DNA of 31,464 nt from Bacillota bacterium (GTDB taxonomy: Bacteria; Bacillota; Negativicutes; Sporomusales; Sporomusaceae), in contig JAEZVB010000140.1 in the NCBI GenBank assembly GCA_023443285.1, positions 1 through 31,464 on the forward strand. Reading direction: 5' to 3'. Numbering within the stretch: position 1 is the first letter of the stretch; each line of letters opens with the position of its first letter. Made by a program: the position numbers and the translations under genes. Below, piece by piece: positions 1 through 7,965 of the stretch. A model generated the notes under the pieces. The model saw only the letters and a list, made by a program, of their open reading frames with translations. It made no database searches and had not been told where the DNA came from.

Positions 1-475
1 GTGTGAAGGTTGTCCGCTGACTAACCTGTGCGAAGCATATGCGCGGGAAGTTCAGAATACATTGCCTGTGCGACCGGTGAAAAAAGCGCCGAATCTGGTG
101 AGGTTGACTGCCGGGTTGATTTTGCGGGAGGAGCATTACTTGGTACACAAGCGTCCGGCAACCGGATTGTTGGCAAGAATGTGGGAATTCCCAGTCTTTG
201 AAATAACCGAGAGTGATATTGATGTGGAACGGTTAGCGGAGGGGCTGCGGAAGAAGTATCATCAAGAGGTACGTATCAAGGAACATGCCTGTGATTATGT
301 CCATATCTTTAGTCATCGTAAATGGGATATATCCTTTTACCACTGTGAATGGCTGTCAGGTCAACCGTTACCAGCAGACACCAGTTGGCTGCCTTTATCA
401 GAATTAATGAGTGTGCCATGGGCTGGGCCGCATTATAAAGTAGCTCTTACCTGTAAAAAAACTCCCAATTTATGA
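1..475 (+). CDS. mutY: A/G-specific adenine glycosylase MutY, C-terminal part (5' end outside window)
   Basis: This is the end of the base-excision repair glycosylase that removes adenine mispaired with 8-oxoguanine or guanine. The reading frame is open from base 2. It begins inside the [4Fe-4S] loop: three of the four expected cysteines are visible as C-x2-C-x5-C, and the first lies upstream of the window. A linker follows, then the NUDIX-like C-terminal domain that recognises 8-oxoG, with the typical stretch HKRPATGLLARMWEFP. The stop codon lies in the loop of an intrinsic terminator, so nothing downstream is co-transcribed. The catalytic helix-hairpin-helix domain cannot be seen. The family call is secure from the cluster spacing together with the C-terminal domain. 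Confidence 0.93.
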   Translation, partial: CEGCPLTNLCEAYAREVQNTLPVRPVKKAPNLVRLTAGLILREEHYLVHKRPATGLLARMWEFPVFEITESDIDVERLAEGLRKKYHQEVRIKEHACDYVHIFSHRKWDISFYHCEWLSGQPLPADTSWLPLSELMSVPWAGPHYKVALTCKKTPNL

Positions 476-491
476 AATTGGGAGTTTTTTG
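455..491 (+). terminator. Intrinsic terminator of mutY
   Basis: A perfect 16-bp stem (456-471 with 475-490) has a 3-nt loop and ends in a run of T. The mutY stop codon (473-475) sits across the loop. A-rich and T-rich flanks on both sides could let it work in either direction, and it would then also end the small leftward gene at 509-598. Confidence 0.9.
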
Positions 492-508
492 CAGATGGTA
501 AGTGTATT

Positions 509-598
509 TTACTTTTTCACAGCACTTTCCTGGGAACTGCCTACTGGCGATTTTTTGTTACTCTTCTTAGGGCCGCGGCCAGGTTTTTTATCGCCCAT
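509..598 (-). CDS. Small basic 29-residue protein of unknown function
   Basis: A short leftward reading frame encodes a lysine-rich, hydrophilic peptide that begins MGDKKPGRGPKKSNKKSP and ends ESAVKK. It has no hydrophobic segment and no cysteine. The case for a real gene is the ribosome binding site: GGAGGTGA lies about 7 nt before the ATG and is one of the best in the window. The frame also ends just before the mutY terminator, which could serve it from the other side. The Lys/Gly/Pro/Ser composition suggests nucleic-acid or ribosome association, but that is only inference. I do not recognise a family. Confidence 0.6.
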   Translation of the reverse strand: MGDKKPGRGPKKSNKKSPVGSSQESAVKK

Positions 599-704
599 CC
601 CGTCACCTCCAAAATCATTTAAATAGTAGGATGCCCCCTGTTTGGATTAATTATGCATACTTTATTCAAAATCATTTTAATTTATTAGTATAGGCACGTT
701 GATA

Positions 705-742
705 AAACAGCAGGGTGGCAGACTTGGTCTGCCACCCTGCTG
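705..742 (-). terminator. Intrinsic terminator of the lutC-lutBA-lctP operon
   Basis: A 16-bp perfect stem (708-723 with 727-742) has a 3-nt loop. Read leftward it is followed by a short T-rich tail. It lies 18 nt after the lctP stop codon. Confidence 0.88.
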
Positions 743-759
743 GACGAGGAGTATTTTGT

Positions 760-2415
760 TTATGGTAACATCCAATGTAATACTGTTGCTTGGAGGTAAG
801 TCAGAATGCCGATGAAAATAACCATGGCTATACTATTGGGTAGTGCGAAACGGAAGATGGTTGATTCCTGACCGACAAGCCCGGTAGCAGCAGTAGCAAC
901 CGAAATACTCTGCGGAGAGATCATTTTGCCGCAAACACCACCTGAGGTGTTGGAAGCTGCAATAAGGGCTGGATCAAGATTAAGTTGCTGGGCTGCGGTC
1001 TTCTGCATTGAGCCGAATAAAGCGTTGGCAGAAGTATCAGAACCGGTAAGGAACACACCCAACCAGCCGAGAATCGGTGCAAAGAACGGGAAGGCTCCAC
1101 CAGTGGCGGTAAAGGCTAGTCCCAAGGTTGAGCTCATGCCCGAGTAGTTCATAATATAAGCTAAGCCAAGAATCATGGCAATGGTGCAAATCGGGAAAAC
1201 CATAATTTTAATGGTACGGAAGAAGCAAGCAATTGCCCGGCCAAAGCCATAGTTAGGAATGATAAACAGAGAGAGAATACCCGAGAAGAAGATAGCAGTT
1301 CCAGCCGCAGATAAGAAGTTCATACCATAGGTTGCAGCGTATGGGGTATTTTTAGCTACAACAGGCGCAGCTTTGATAACCAGATTATGGAGTCCAGGCC
1401 AGGCGACGTAGGATAAACCCAGAGCTTTTTCCCACCCGACCAGTACCTTTTTAAATCCGACAAACTTATCGTCTGCCCAGAGGAATACCAGTATAGCCAA
1501 GATGATGTACGGCGCCCAGGCGCGTAAAACTTCCATACCGGAATATTTTAACTCTACTTTGCCTTCAGCAGAAGGTTTCTCATCAGGGAAATGCCAGACT
1601 TTAGCTGGTTTCCAGATTTTGAGGAAAATCAACAGGCCGATAATGGTAACTAAGGCAGAGGTAATATCCGGTAGATACACACTTACATAGTTTGACGTAA
1701 AGAATTGAGTTAAGGCAAAGCATAAACCAGCCACAAGTACCGCTGGCAGTACTTCCATCGACCGTTTCCAGCCGCACATCAGTACAACAACCCACAAGGG
1801 AACAATAACTGCGAGGAAGGGCAATTGACGACCAACAATTTGACTTAAGTGCATTTGATCAATACCAGTTACCTGACCAAGTACTACTACTGGGATACCG
1901 ATAGCGCCAAAAGCAACCGGCGCGGTATTAGCAACAAGGCAGATGCCGGCGGCATATACCGGGTTAAAACCAAGGCCAACCAGCATGGCCGCAGTAATGG
2001 CAACAGGTGTTCCAAAACCGGCAGTTCCTTCGATGAAGGAGCCAAAGGCAAACGCGATAAAGATGGCTTGCAGCCGGCGGTCATCGGTAATTGAAGCCAG
2101 CGAATTCTTGATGATTTCAAATTCACCAGACTCTACAGTCATGTTATACACCCAGATGGCGGTGATAACTATCCAAACGATGGGAAAGATCCCATAAAAA
2201 GCACCGAGTAGTGTAGCGCTGGCAGCAAGGCCAACAGGCATTTTAAAAACTAGTACGGCTGCCAAGATGGCAGAAAGCAGGCCGAAAAAAGCGGCATTAT
2301 GCCCTTTGGAACGCTTGATGCCTAGCATATATAATAAGATAAATAGCGGAATGGCAGCAACAAGCGCTGAAAGAAATATGTTTCCCAAAGGGTTATAGTC
2401 TTGAATCCACGTCAT
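760..2415 (-). CDS. lctP: L-lactate permease (LctP/LldP family)
   Basis: A polytopic inner-membrane carrier that imports lactate, and in characterised members glycolate, with protons. The protein is about 551 residues, the usual family length, and almost wholly hydrophobic with roughly a dozen membrane segments. The N-terminus MTWIQDYNPLGNIFLSALVA matches the family start. Also typical are the loop FGSFIEGTAGFGTPVAI and the C-terminal stretch GVFLTGSDTSANALFGSMQ. I chose the ATG at 2415; an in-frame GTG at 2427 also exists, but an AAGGGG motif overlapping it fits the ATG better. The gene is last in the lutC-lutBA-lctP operon, so uptake and oxidation are probably co-expressed. A structured spacer precedes it. 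Confidence 0.95.
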   Translation of the reverse strand: MTWIQDYNPLGNIFLSALVAAIPLFILLYMLGIKRSKGHNAAFFGLLSAILAAVLVFKMPVGLAASATLLGAFYGIFPIVWIVITAIWVYNMTVESGEFEIIKNSLASITDDRRLQAIFIAFAFGSFIEGTAGFGTPVAITAAMLVGLGFNPVYAAGICLVANTAPVAFGAIGIPVVVLGQVTGIDQMHLSQIVGRQLPFLAVIVPLWVVVLMCGWKRSMEVLPAVLVAGLCFALTQFFTSNYVSVYLPDITSALVTIIGLLIFLKIWKPAKVWHFPDEKPSAEGKVELKYSGMEVLRAWAPYIILAILVFLWADDKFVGFKKVLVGWEKALGLSYVAWPGLHNLVIKAAPVVAKNTPYAATYGMNFLSAAGTAIFFSGILSLFIIPNYGFGRAIACFFRTIKIMVFPICTIAMILGLAYIMNYSGMSSTLGLAFTATGGAFPFFAPILGWLGVFLTGSDTSANALFGSMQKTAAQQLNLDPALIAASNTSGGVCGKMISPQSISVATAATGLVGQESTIFRFALPNSIAMVIFIGILTYLQATVLHWMLP

Positions 2416-2452
2416 TTTATTCAACACCCCTTAAATTAATTTTGTTATATTT

Positions 2453-2528
2453 GACCTCACTGTAAATTTTGCTATTTCCCTCCCTTCAAGATAGTAAAAG
2501 GTCTCTATTTTCGATAGACAGTGAGGTC
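2453..2528 (-). other. Intercistronic structured element between lutBA and lctP
   Basis: A perfect 11-bp inverted repeat (2453-2463 and 2518-2528) encloses 54 nt. Inside, on the leftward mRNA strand, two further CTAT...ATAG pairs could each close a small hairpin, giving a three-way-junction shape. A purine-rich GGGAGGG lies in one inner loop. It begins about 30 nt after the lutBA stop and ends about 37 nt before the lctP start. No known riboswitch class is recognised. It could be a processing or stability hairpin, a translational control element, or a DNA operator pair. Confidence 0.5.
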
Positions 2529-2559
2529 TTATTACGCAGGAAAAGAACTGGACAAAACA

Positions 2560-4734
2560 TTATTTGTCGATCTTTTCAGCGAGGATATCGGCAATATGTT
2601 TTACCGATATTTCCGGAGCTTGCTTATCAACGCCGCCCCTTAGCTGCATCATGCAGGCAGGGCAGCCAACGGCAATAACCTGTGCTCCGCAATCTTTGGC
2701 ATTTTGAATTTTTTGCTTAAGTAGCGGCACCGACAATTCCGGGTACTTCATGCCAAAGGCGCCGGCCATGCCGCAGCACTTATCGCAGTCTTTCATTTCC
2801 ACCAGATCATATCCCGGTGTATTTTTTAAAAGAGTGCGCGGCTCTTCGTGAATGTTAAGCACCCGTTTCATGTGGCAGGAGTCATGGACTGTGACTTTGA
2901 TGCCGCCGGACGATGGTTTATCTAGGCGGCCAGCTTCGCCATATTGCTCAGCTATAAATTGCGAAAACTCGCGTACTTTATGACCGAATTCTGCGGCACG
3001 TTTGGCCCAAGCAGGGTCATCAGCCAAGATTTCGGCATAAGTAACATGAAGAGTTTCGGTGCAGCTTGGACAAGCAGCAATAATATAATCAATATCAGCC
3101 TTTTCAAAAGCCGTAATATTTTGTTTAGCAATCTTCTTAGTAGTTTCCAGGTCACCCATACCGATAACTGGTTTGCCGCAACAGCTTTGGCCTTCGGGAA
3201 ATACTACCTGGATATTGAGGTCTTGAAGAACCTTGTAGACAGATTCGCCGGTTTCAGGAAAGACAAAGTCAATGTTGCAGCCACTGAAAAAGGCGACTTT
3301 TTTTACCGGCTTGTCCAGTTGTTTTGTGATATTTGCTACCCTGTCCCGCAGCGGTGAATCAGCTATGGCTGGAAGGCTGCGGTCTTTAGTAAGTCCGGCT
3401 AAAAACAATGGGAGATGTCGGATGAAGTCGCCGGACTTGAAGGGTTTTTGGCTAACCGAGGCGACGCGCAGTAAGGAATGAAAGACTTTTCGGTTGGAAA
3501 GAATATTGTCAAAAATAGTTTGGACGGTGAAAGGTAAGCCATGCTCCTTAACTGAGCGAATTCGCAGCTCTTCAATCAGCCCGGGTATGTCTATCTTGCC
3601 AGGGCAAATGGTTGTACATTTACGACAACCAATGCATAGTTCATTAATTGCCTCAAAATCTTTCTGGCTATTGAGGAAGGCAGTCAGAATAGCGCCAATA
3701 CCTCCAGAATAAATATGGCCGTACACATGTCCGCCAACTAGCAGGTAAACAGGGCAAACATTTAAGCAAGAAGCGCAACGTACACATTGAAAAATCTGTT
3801 TGAATTTTTCGTCTTTCGCTGCGGTGAGGCGGCCATTATCCAGCATAATTATATGTAGTTCTTTATCGTCTTCTACCCACTGACCATCTTTTTTCACTAA
3901 CGTTGGAACTGAGCCGGAGATCATGCTCACATAACTTGTGAGGCACTGGCCGGTGGCATTGCGTGGCAGGGTGCGAAGAATGGGTGTTGCGTCCTTGATT
4001 GTGGGGATGAGTTTCTCATAACCGATAATGACAACATGAATACGGGGCAGTGTTGTAACAAGACGGGCATTACCTTCGTTAGTTACCAAACCGATAGCGC
4101 CATTTTCTGCTATCCCAAAGTTTGCACCGGTAATCCCCATATCTGCCTGTAAAAACTCTTCCCGCAGATTTTTTCTGGCAACTTGTACCATGAGTGGGAT
4201 ATCTGGTTGAATTTCCTGGTTGAGCTCTTGAGAAAAATATTCAGCGACTTGCTGGCGGTTGAGGTGAATGGCCGGCATGACCATATGTGATGGCTTTTGG
4301 CCAGCTAACGCGATGATCCATTCGCCGAGATCGGTTTCTTTAACACGGAGTCCGGCTGCTTCTAATGCATCATTAAGGTGAATTTCTTCTGAGGCCATAG
4401 ATTTTGATTTGACAATTCGCGTTGCATTTTTCGCATTACAAAGGTCAATTATATATTTCTTTAGTTCGTCACCGTTTGCGGCACGAAAGACCTTGGCTCC
4501 TCTACGTGTGGCTTCAGCCTCGAATTGATCGGCAATAACTTCTATTTTAGCAACTGTGTCTTGCTTCATTTTCTTTAATGACTCGCGTAAGGCTTCGATG
4601 TCAGCAACATTCTCATAGGCTTTGGCACGAGATTGGGGGTAGGCTTCAGCAAACCGGGCAAGTGCCGTCCGTAACACTTCATCATTTAGCTTTTGGTCAA
4701 TTTCGTGTTTTATATTGCGGTGTTTTCCTTCCAA
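2560..4734 (-). CDS. lutB: LutB-LutA fusion: LUD domain, ferredoxin and two CCG domains (L-lactate oxidation)
   Basis: An iron-sulfur subunit of the LutABC (LldEFG) lactate-oxidising complex, which converts L-lactate to pyruvate. The 724 residues join two subunits that are separate in Bacillus. Residues about 50-300 are the LUD domain of LutB. Next come two ferredoxin motifs (C317/C320/C323/C327 and C367/C370/C373/C377), then two cysteine-rich CCG domains of LutA type (C486, C518-C519-G, C555/C558; and C620, C653-C654-G, C691/C694). The start is TTG at 4734, supported by AAGGAGGTG 7 nt upstream, and it lies 25 nt inside the end of lutC, so translation is probably coupled. I recall similar LldF-LldE fusions in Desulfovibrio (unverified). 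All expected cluster cysteines are present. Confidence 0.92.
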   Translation of the reverse strand: MEGKHRNIKHEIDQKLNDEVLRTALARFAEAYPQSRAKAYENVADIEALRESLKKMKQDTVAKIEVIADQFEAEATRRGAKVFRAANGDELKKYIIDLCNAKNATRIVKSKSMASEEIHLNDALEAAGLRVKETDLGEWIIALAGQKPSHMVMPAIHLNRQQVAEYFSQELNQEIQPDIPLMVQVARKNLREEFLQADMGITGANFGIAENGAIGLVTNEGNARLVTTLPRIHVVIIGYEKLIPTIKDATPILRTLPRNATGQCLTSYVSMISGSVPTLVKKDGQWVEDDKELHIIMLDNGRLTAAKDEKFKQIFQCVRCASCLNVCPVYLLVGGHVYGHIYSGGIGAILTAFLNSQKDFEAINELCIGCRKCTTICPGKIDIPGLIEELRIRSVKEHGLPFTVQTIFDNILSNRKVFHSLLRVASVSQKPFKSGDFIRHLPLFLAGLTKDRSLPAIADSPLRDRVANITKQLDKPVKKVAFFSGCNIDFVFPETGESVYKVLQDLNIQVVFPEGQSCCGKPVIGMGDLETTKKIAKQNITAFEKADIDYIIAACPSCTETLHVTYAEILADDPAWAKRAAEFGHKVREFSQFIAEQYGEAGRLDKPSSGGIKVTVHDSCHMKRVLNIHEEPRTLLKNTPGYDLVEMKDCDKCCGMAGAFGMKYPELSVPLLKQKIQNAKDCGAQVIAVGCPACMMQLRGGVDKQAPEISVKHIADILAEKIDK

Positions 4735-5348
4735 GCCTCTACACCTCCTTCAACTTGTTCATCAACCGCTATAATGATTAAGCGGCTGGGGCCATGAACA
4801 CCAACAGTGAGAACCCTTTCAATATCGGCTGTACGACTAGGCCCAGTTATAAAACTAATATAACCACGGTCATAAGTTTCAGAGAGAATATTCATGGCAT
4901 CCTCAATTCCCGGTACGATGTTGGTACTGTTAAAAAAAACCACATGTATCGGAGGTAGGGTTGAAACCAGGCGGCTTTCAATGGAAGAGGCATCCTGACA
5001 GACGCTGCCTGCTTCGGCGATACCAAATTCAACGCCAGATATGCCGATGTCGGCTGTTTCAGCATGGATGGCAATTTCGCTAGGCTTACTATAAACGTTA
5101 ATACCAAGGGATTTGATTGCATCATTTATGCCGGCAGCCTGCTGCAGCAGACTATCTGCAGCTACTACCTTGTTAACATTGGCATCTTTAACAAATTGGA
5201 GCAGTGTTTCTCGTGCTTCAACTATTGTTTTTACGCGAAAAACCGTCGCGGAAGCATTTTTGGCTCGCATTTCAAATTCGTCAAATAAGTGAGAGCCATG
5301 ATTTGTGGTCGATAAAACTTGTTTCCAACGAGGGCACCCTTTTTTCAT
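4710..5348 (-). CDS. lutC: LutC, LUD-domain subunit of the L-lactate oxidation complex
   Basis: The small LUD-domain subunit (212 residues) of the LutABC/LldEFG system. The family signature is clear near the C-terminus: SFITGPSRTADIERVLTVGV, followed by HGP and a VDE strand. An acidic GVEFGIAEAGSV segment matches the equivalent stretch in the LUD domain of the neighbouring fusion protein. I chose ATG 5348 because AGGGGG precedes it by 9 nt; an upstream in-frame TTG at 5384 has no ribosome site and would swallow that motif. It is first in the leftward operon, and its 3' end overlaps the lutBA start by 25 nt. Its promoter lies about 80-110 nt upstream. Confidence 0.92.
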   Translation of the reverse strand: MKKGCPRWKQVLSTTNHGSHLFDEFEMRAKNASATVFRVKTIVEARETLLQFVKDANVNKVVAADSLLQQAAGINDAIKSLGINVYSKPSEIAIHAETADIGISGVEFGIAEAGSVCQDASSIESRLVSTLPPIHVVFFNSTNIVPGIEDAMNILSETYDRGYISFITGPSRTADIERVLTVGVHGPSRLIIIAVDEQVEGGVEAWKENTAI

Positions 5349-5426
5349 AAATTGTATCCCCCTAAGAATTGATTGACAATACAAATCTCGACAGAATATT
5401 AAGAAATATGTGATTAATTATTCTAA

Positions 5427-5498
5427 ATTATGCCGTTAAAAGTTGGTGGTTGTAAATCAGGTATACACAGTAAAATGCTTGTAGGATATTTCTTACAA
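5427..5498 (-). promoter_or_regulatory. Promoter and upstream dyad of the lut operon
   Basis: Read leftward: a near-palindrome, TTGTAAGAAATATCCTACAA (5479-5498), then a 25-nt block (5451-5475) that ends in a -35-like TTTACA (5451-5456), then an 18-nt spacer and a -10-like CATAAT (5427-5432). The same layout and nearly the same sequence occur in front of glcD at 6424-6491. The dyad centre lies about 66 nt before the expected start, a normal activator position. The neighbouring LuxR-type regulator is the natural candidate to bind it; that is inference. Confidence 0.55.
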
Positions 5499-5700
5499 TT
5501 CGTGGAAAGTTTCACGTTTCTACAGCTAAATTGTAAATAAATAGCATTTGTGACGGCGTTCTTGCAATTTTGCCAATTTAGGATTTACTATTCGAGAAAA
5601 CTGTGATATTTTAAATCTAACCTGATACATGTTGCGGTGTTATGAAAGTTGTGTAGTGTTGTTTGCTAAGGAAAACAACTTATAGTGTAAGGAGAAATCT

Positions 5701-6357
5701 ATGGATAAAATTCGTATTGCCATTGCCGATGACCACTCTGTGTTGCGCTCCGGTCTTAAGGCGATGCTGAATTATCATCCCCAGTTTAAAGTGGTGGGTG
5801 AGGCATCCAACGGCTTGGAAACGTTGGAAATGCTGGAAAAGAGCAAGCCTAATGTTCTCATTCTTGATTTAGCCATGCCGGTAATGGGGGGCGCTGAATG
5901 TATCAAGGAGATTCGGCATCGTGGTATTTCCTGCCGGATTTTGGTCTTAACCATGTATGATGATGAGGAGTATGTCAAAGAAGTTATGCGGGCAGGAGCC
6001 GATGGGTACATATTAAAAAAATCGGCGGATACTGAACTGATTGAAGGTATTATCAAGGTGCATTCGGGTAAGAAATTTTTACCGGAAAGCCTTTCGGAAA
6101 AATTAATGGAAAATCTCTTGCGGACTTCTGATGAAGGCCCTGACCAGCAAGATCCATATATTCTTCTCAGCAGCCGCGAACGCGAAGTGATTCGGTTTCT
6201 GGCTCGGGGATATACTAATGGCGAAATTGGCGCAAGGCTTTCCCTTAGCCCCAAAACCATTGATACCTACCGCTCGCGCATTATGGATAAACTTAAGGTG
6301 CGCCGGAAATCTGAGCTGGTGAATTATGCGATAAAATATAAATTAATAAACACATAA
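5701..6357 (+). CDS. NarL/LuxR-family response regulator
   Basis: A two-component response regulator of 218 residues. The receiver domain (about 1-120) has the acidic pair D10-D11, phosphoacceptor D56, the switch threonine in LTMYDD, and K106. The LuxR-type helix-turn-helix (about 150-215) carries the typical LSSREREVIRFLARGYTNGE and SPKTIDTYRSRIMDKL segments. The start has AAGGAG 6-7 nt upstream. The gene stands between two operons for lactate/glycolate oxidation, which point away from it and share promoter modules. The HisKA_3-type kinase at 9291-10391 is the expected partner class. It probably activates both operons, but the signal and target are inferred. Confidence 0.93.
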   Translation: MDKIRIAIADDHSVLRSGLKAMLNYHPQFKVVGEASNGLETLEMLEKSKPNVLILDLAMPVMGGAECIKEIRHRGISCRILVLTMYDDEEYVKEVMRAGADGYILKKSADTELIEGIIKVHSGKKFLPESLSEKLMENLLRTSDEGPDQQDPYILLSSREREVIRFLARGYTNGEIGARLSLSPKTIDTYRSRIMDKLKVRRKSELVNYAIKYKLINT

Positions 6358-6392
6358 AAAAATTCACATGACCATGTCTTGTGAATTTTTTT
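6356..6392 (+). terminator. Intrinsic terminator of the response-regulator gene
   Basis: A stem of about 13 bp (6356-6368 with 6380-6392), AAAAATTCACA pairing with TGTGAATTTTT, has an 11-nt loop and ends in seven T. It starts one base before the stop codon ends. Confidence 0.8.
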
Positions 6393-6398
6393 GCAAAC

Positions 6399-6447
6399 TG
6401 TAGGAATTTGTCCCTCATGAAGAGTAGGGATATTTCTACAGTTTTTT
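6399..6447 (+). terminator. Second hairpin with T-tract; overlaps the glc upstream dyad
   Basis: CTGTAG (6399-6404) pairs with CTACAG (6436-6441), and CCCT pairs with AGGG further in, with small bulges. Six T follow. It resembles a second tandem terminator. Its right arm is also the near-palindrome shared with the lut promoter, so it may instead, or also, be a protein-binding site. Confidence 0.5.
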
Positions 6448-6491
6448 ACTGTTTTCGCCTGATTTACAGAAGGGTGTAATCTCGAGACAAT
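6424..6491 (+). promoter_or_regulatory. Promoter and upstream dyad of the glcDF operon
   Basis: A dyad, GTAGGGATATTTCTACAG (6424-6441), is followed by a 25-nt block (6444-6468) that is 21/25 identical to the block before the lut operon. The block ends in a -35-like TTTACA (6463-6468). A 17-nt spacer leads to a -10-like GACAAT (6486-6491). The predicted start is near 6498, leaving an 80-nt leader to glcD. Confidence 0.5.
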
Positions 6492-6580
6492 ATTAATATA
6501 CAGACTAGAGCTTTCGCTGAAGTCAATATTTTCTGGAATTTCAGTATTTTTGGTCTTTATTCATAAAGGAGGAGAAATAA

Positions 6581-7963
6581 ATGCAAAGTCATCATATCGA
6601 TGCGTTTAAAAAAATTGTGGGCGATCAGTATGTCCTTACGACCTATGAGGATCTTGTGTGCTATTCCTATGACGCAACCCCGGGATACTCACATATGCCG
6701 GAAGTGGTTATATCTCCAGGAAATACCGAGGAAGTTTCGAAAGTTCTTGCTTTGGCCAACAGCGAAAAAATACCGGTTTATCCCCGGGGTTCAGGTACTA
6801 ATTTAAGTGCCGGCACGGTTCCTATGAAAGGCGGCATAGTCTTACTTATGACGCGTTTCCAGAAGATTATTGAAGTGGATGCTGCCAACCTGGTGGCAGT
6901 GGCTGAACCGGGAGTAATAGTAAGTACTTTAAACAAGGCTGTTGAAGAATTTGGACTTATTTACCCACCTGATCCGGGTACGGTGGCAACTGCTACCCTT
7001 GGAGGTACAGTGTCGGAAAATGCCGGAGGCCTTCGGGGGCTCAAATATGGTGTTTCAAAACACTATGTCATGGGCTTGGAAGTAGTTCTTGCCGATGGCA
7101 GAGTGATGCAGTGCGGCGGTAAAAATGTCAAAGATGTAGCCGGCTATGATATGACAAAATTATTTACGGGTTCTGAGGGGACTTTGGGAGTAATTACTAA
7201 GATTATTGTCAAACTTGTTCCGGCTCCTGAAGCAAGAAAGGCAATGATGGGGATATTCTCCAATCTGGATAATGCCGGTAGTGCCATATCGGCCATTATT
7301 GCTAACAAGGTAATCCCGGCCACTCTGGAAATTATGGACAACGCCACTATTCGCACAGTGGAAGACTATGCCCATGTTGGTCTGCCTGTTAATGCCGAAG
7401 CAGTACTGCTTATTGAAGTGGATGGAATCCCTGAAGTAGTTGAAAAGGAAGCTGCAAAAGTTATTGAAGTCTTAAAGGCTAACAAAGCTGATGAAATTCA
7501 AGTTGCCAAAGACGCTGCCCAACGTGACAGAATATGGGCTGCCCGTCGTGCCGCTCTACCAGCACTGGCCAAACTGCGGCCAACCACTTTTGTCGAAGAT
7601 GCTACTGTCCCGCGGAGCAAAGTTCCTGATATGATTCGTGCGGTTAATGATGCTGCAGCTAAACATAAGGTAACTATTGGTACCTTTGGCCATGCTGGCG
7701 ATGGTAACATGCACCCGACTATTGTGTGTGATCTGCGGGACAAAGAAGAAATGCAACGTGTCTATAAAGCTATGGATGATATATTTGGTGCTGCGATTGC
7801 TCTTGGCGGCACATTGAGCGGTGAACATGGAATTGGCCTTGGTAAGCTGCCGTACATGGAAGACCAGTTTGGTGCTGTTGGTATGAGTGTGATGAAATCC
7901 ATTAAAAAAGCACTTGATCCCAACTGTATCCTTAATCCTGGAAAACTTGTCGGGGAGTGTTAA
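6581..7963 (+). CDS. glcD: FAD-linked oxidase GlcD (glycolate / D-lactate dehydrogenase flavoprotein)
   Basis: The flavoprotein subunit of a 2-hydroxyacid dehydrogenase of the vanillyl-alcohol-oxidase fold. It oxidises glycolate or D-lactate and passes electrons to the Fe-S partner encoded just downstream. At 460 residues it has the normal family length. FAD-binding features are PRGSGTNLSAG (68-78), GGTVSENAGG (141-150) and VAGYDMTKLFTGSEGTLGV (186-204). The C-terminal cap has the conserved HAGDGNMHP (371-379) and SGEHGIG (413-419). AAAGGAGGAG lies 5-6 nt before the ATG. Operon context with lut and pyruvate oxidoreductase genes favours D-lactate as substrate, but sequence alone cannot separate lactate from glycolate. 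Confidence 0.93.
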   Translation: MQSHHIDAFKKIVGDQYVLTTYEDLVCYSYDATPGYSHMPEVVISPGNTEEVSKVLALANSEKIPVYPRGSGTNLSAGTVPMKGGIVLLMTRFQKIIEVDAANLVAVAEPGVIVSTLNKAVEEFGLIYPPDPGTVATATLGGTVSENAGGLRGLKYGVSKHYVMGLEVVLADGRVMQCGGKNVKDVAGYDMTKLFTGSEGTLGVITKIIVKLVPAPEARKAMMGIFSNLDNAGSAISAIIANKVIPATLEIMDNATIRTVEDYAHVGLPVNAEAVLLIEVDGIPEVVEKEAAKVIEVLKANKADEIQVAKDAAQRDRIWAARRAALPALAKLRPTTFVEDATVPRSKVPDMIRAVNDAAAKHKVTIGTFGHAGDGNMHPTIVCDLRDKEEMQRVYKAMDDIFGAAIALGGTLSGEHGIGLGKLPYMEDQFGAVGMSVMKSIKKALDPNCILNPGKLVGEC

Positions 7964-7965
7964 CT

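Noticed and set aside
5551..5568. GACGGCGTTCTTGCA as a sigma-54 promoter upstream of the response regulator
   Set aside because: GG and GC are only 7 nt apart; sigma-54 needs 10.
5655..5685. TTGTTT-N16-TATAGT as promoter of the response-regulator gene
   Set aside because: Poor -35, and the start would fall almost on the ribosome site. Possible but not supportable.
5775..6260. 161-codon antisense frame in the response-regulator gene
   Set aside because: The sense frame has all receiver and LuxR motifs; the antisense has none.
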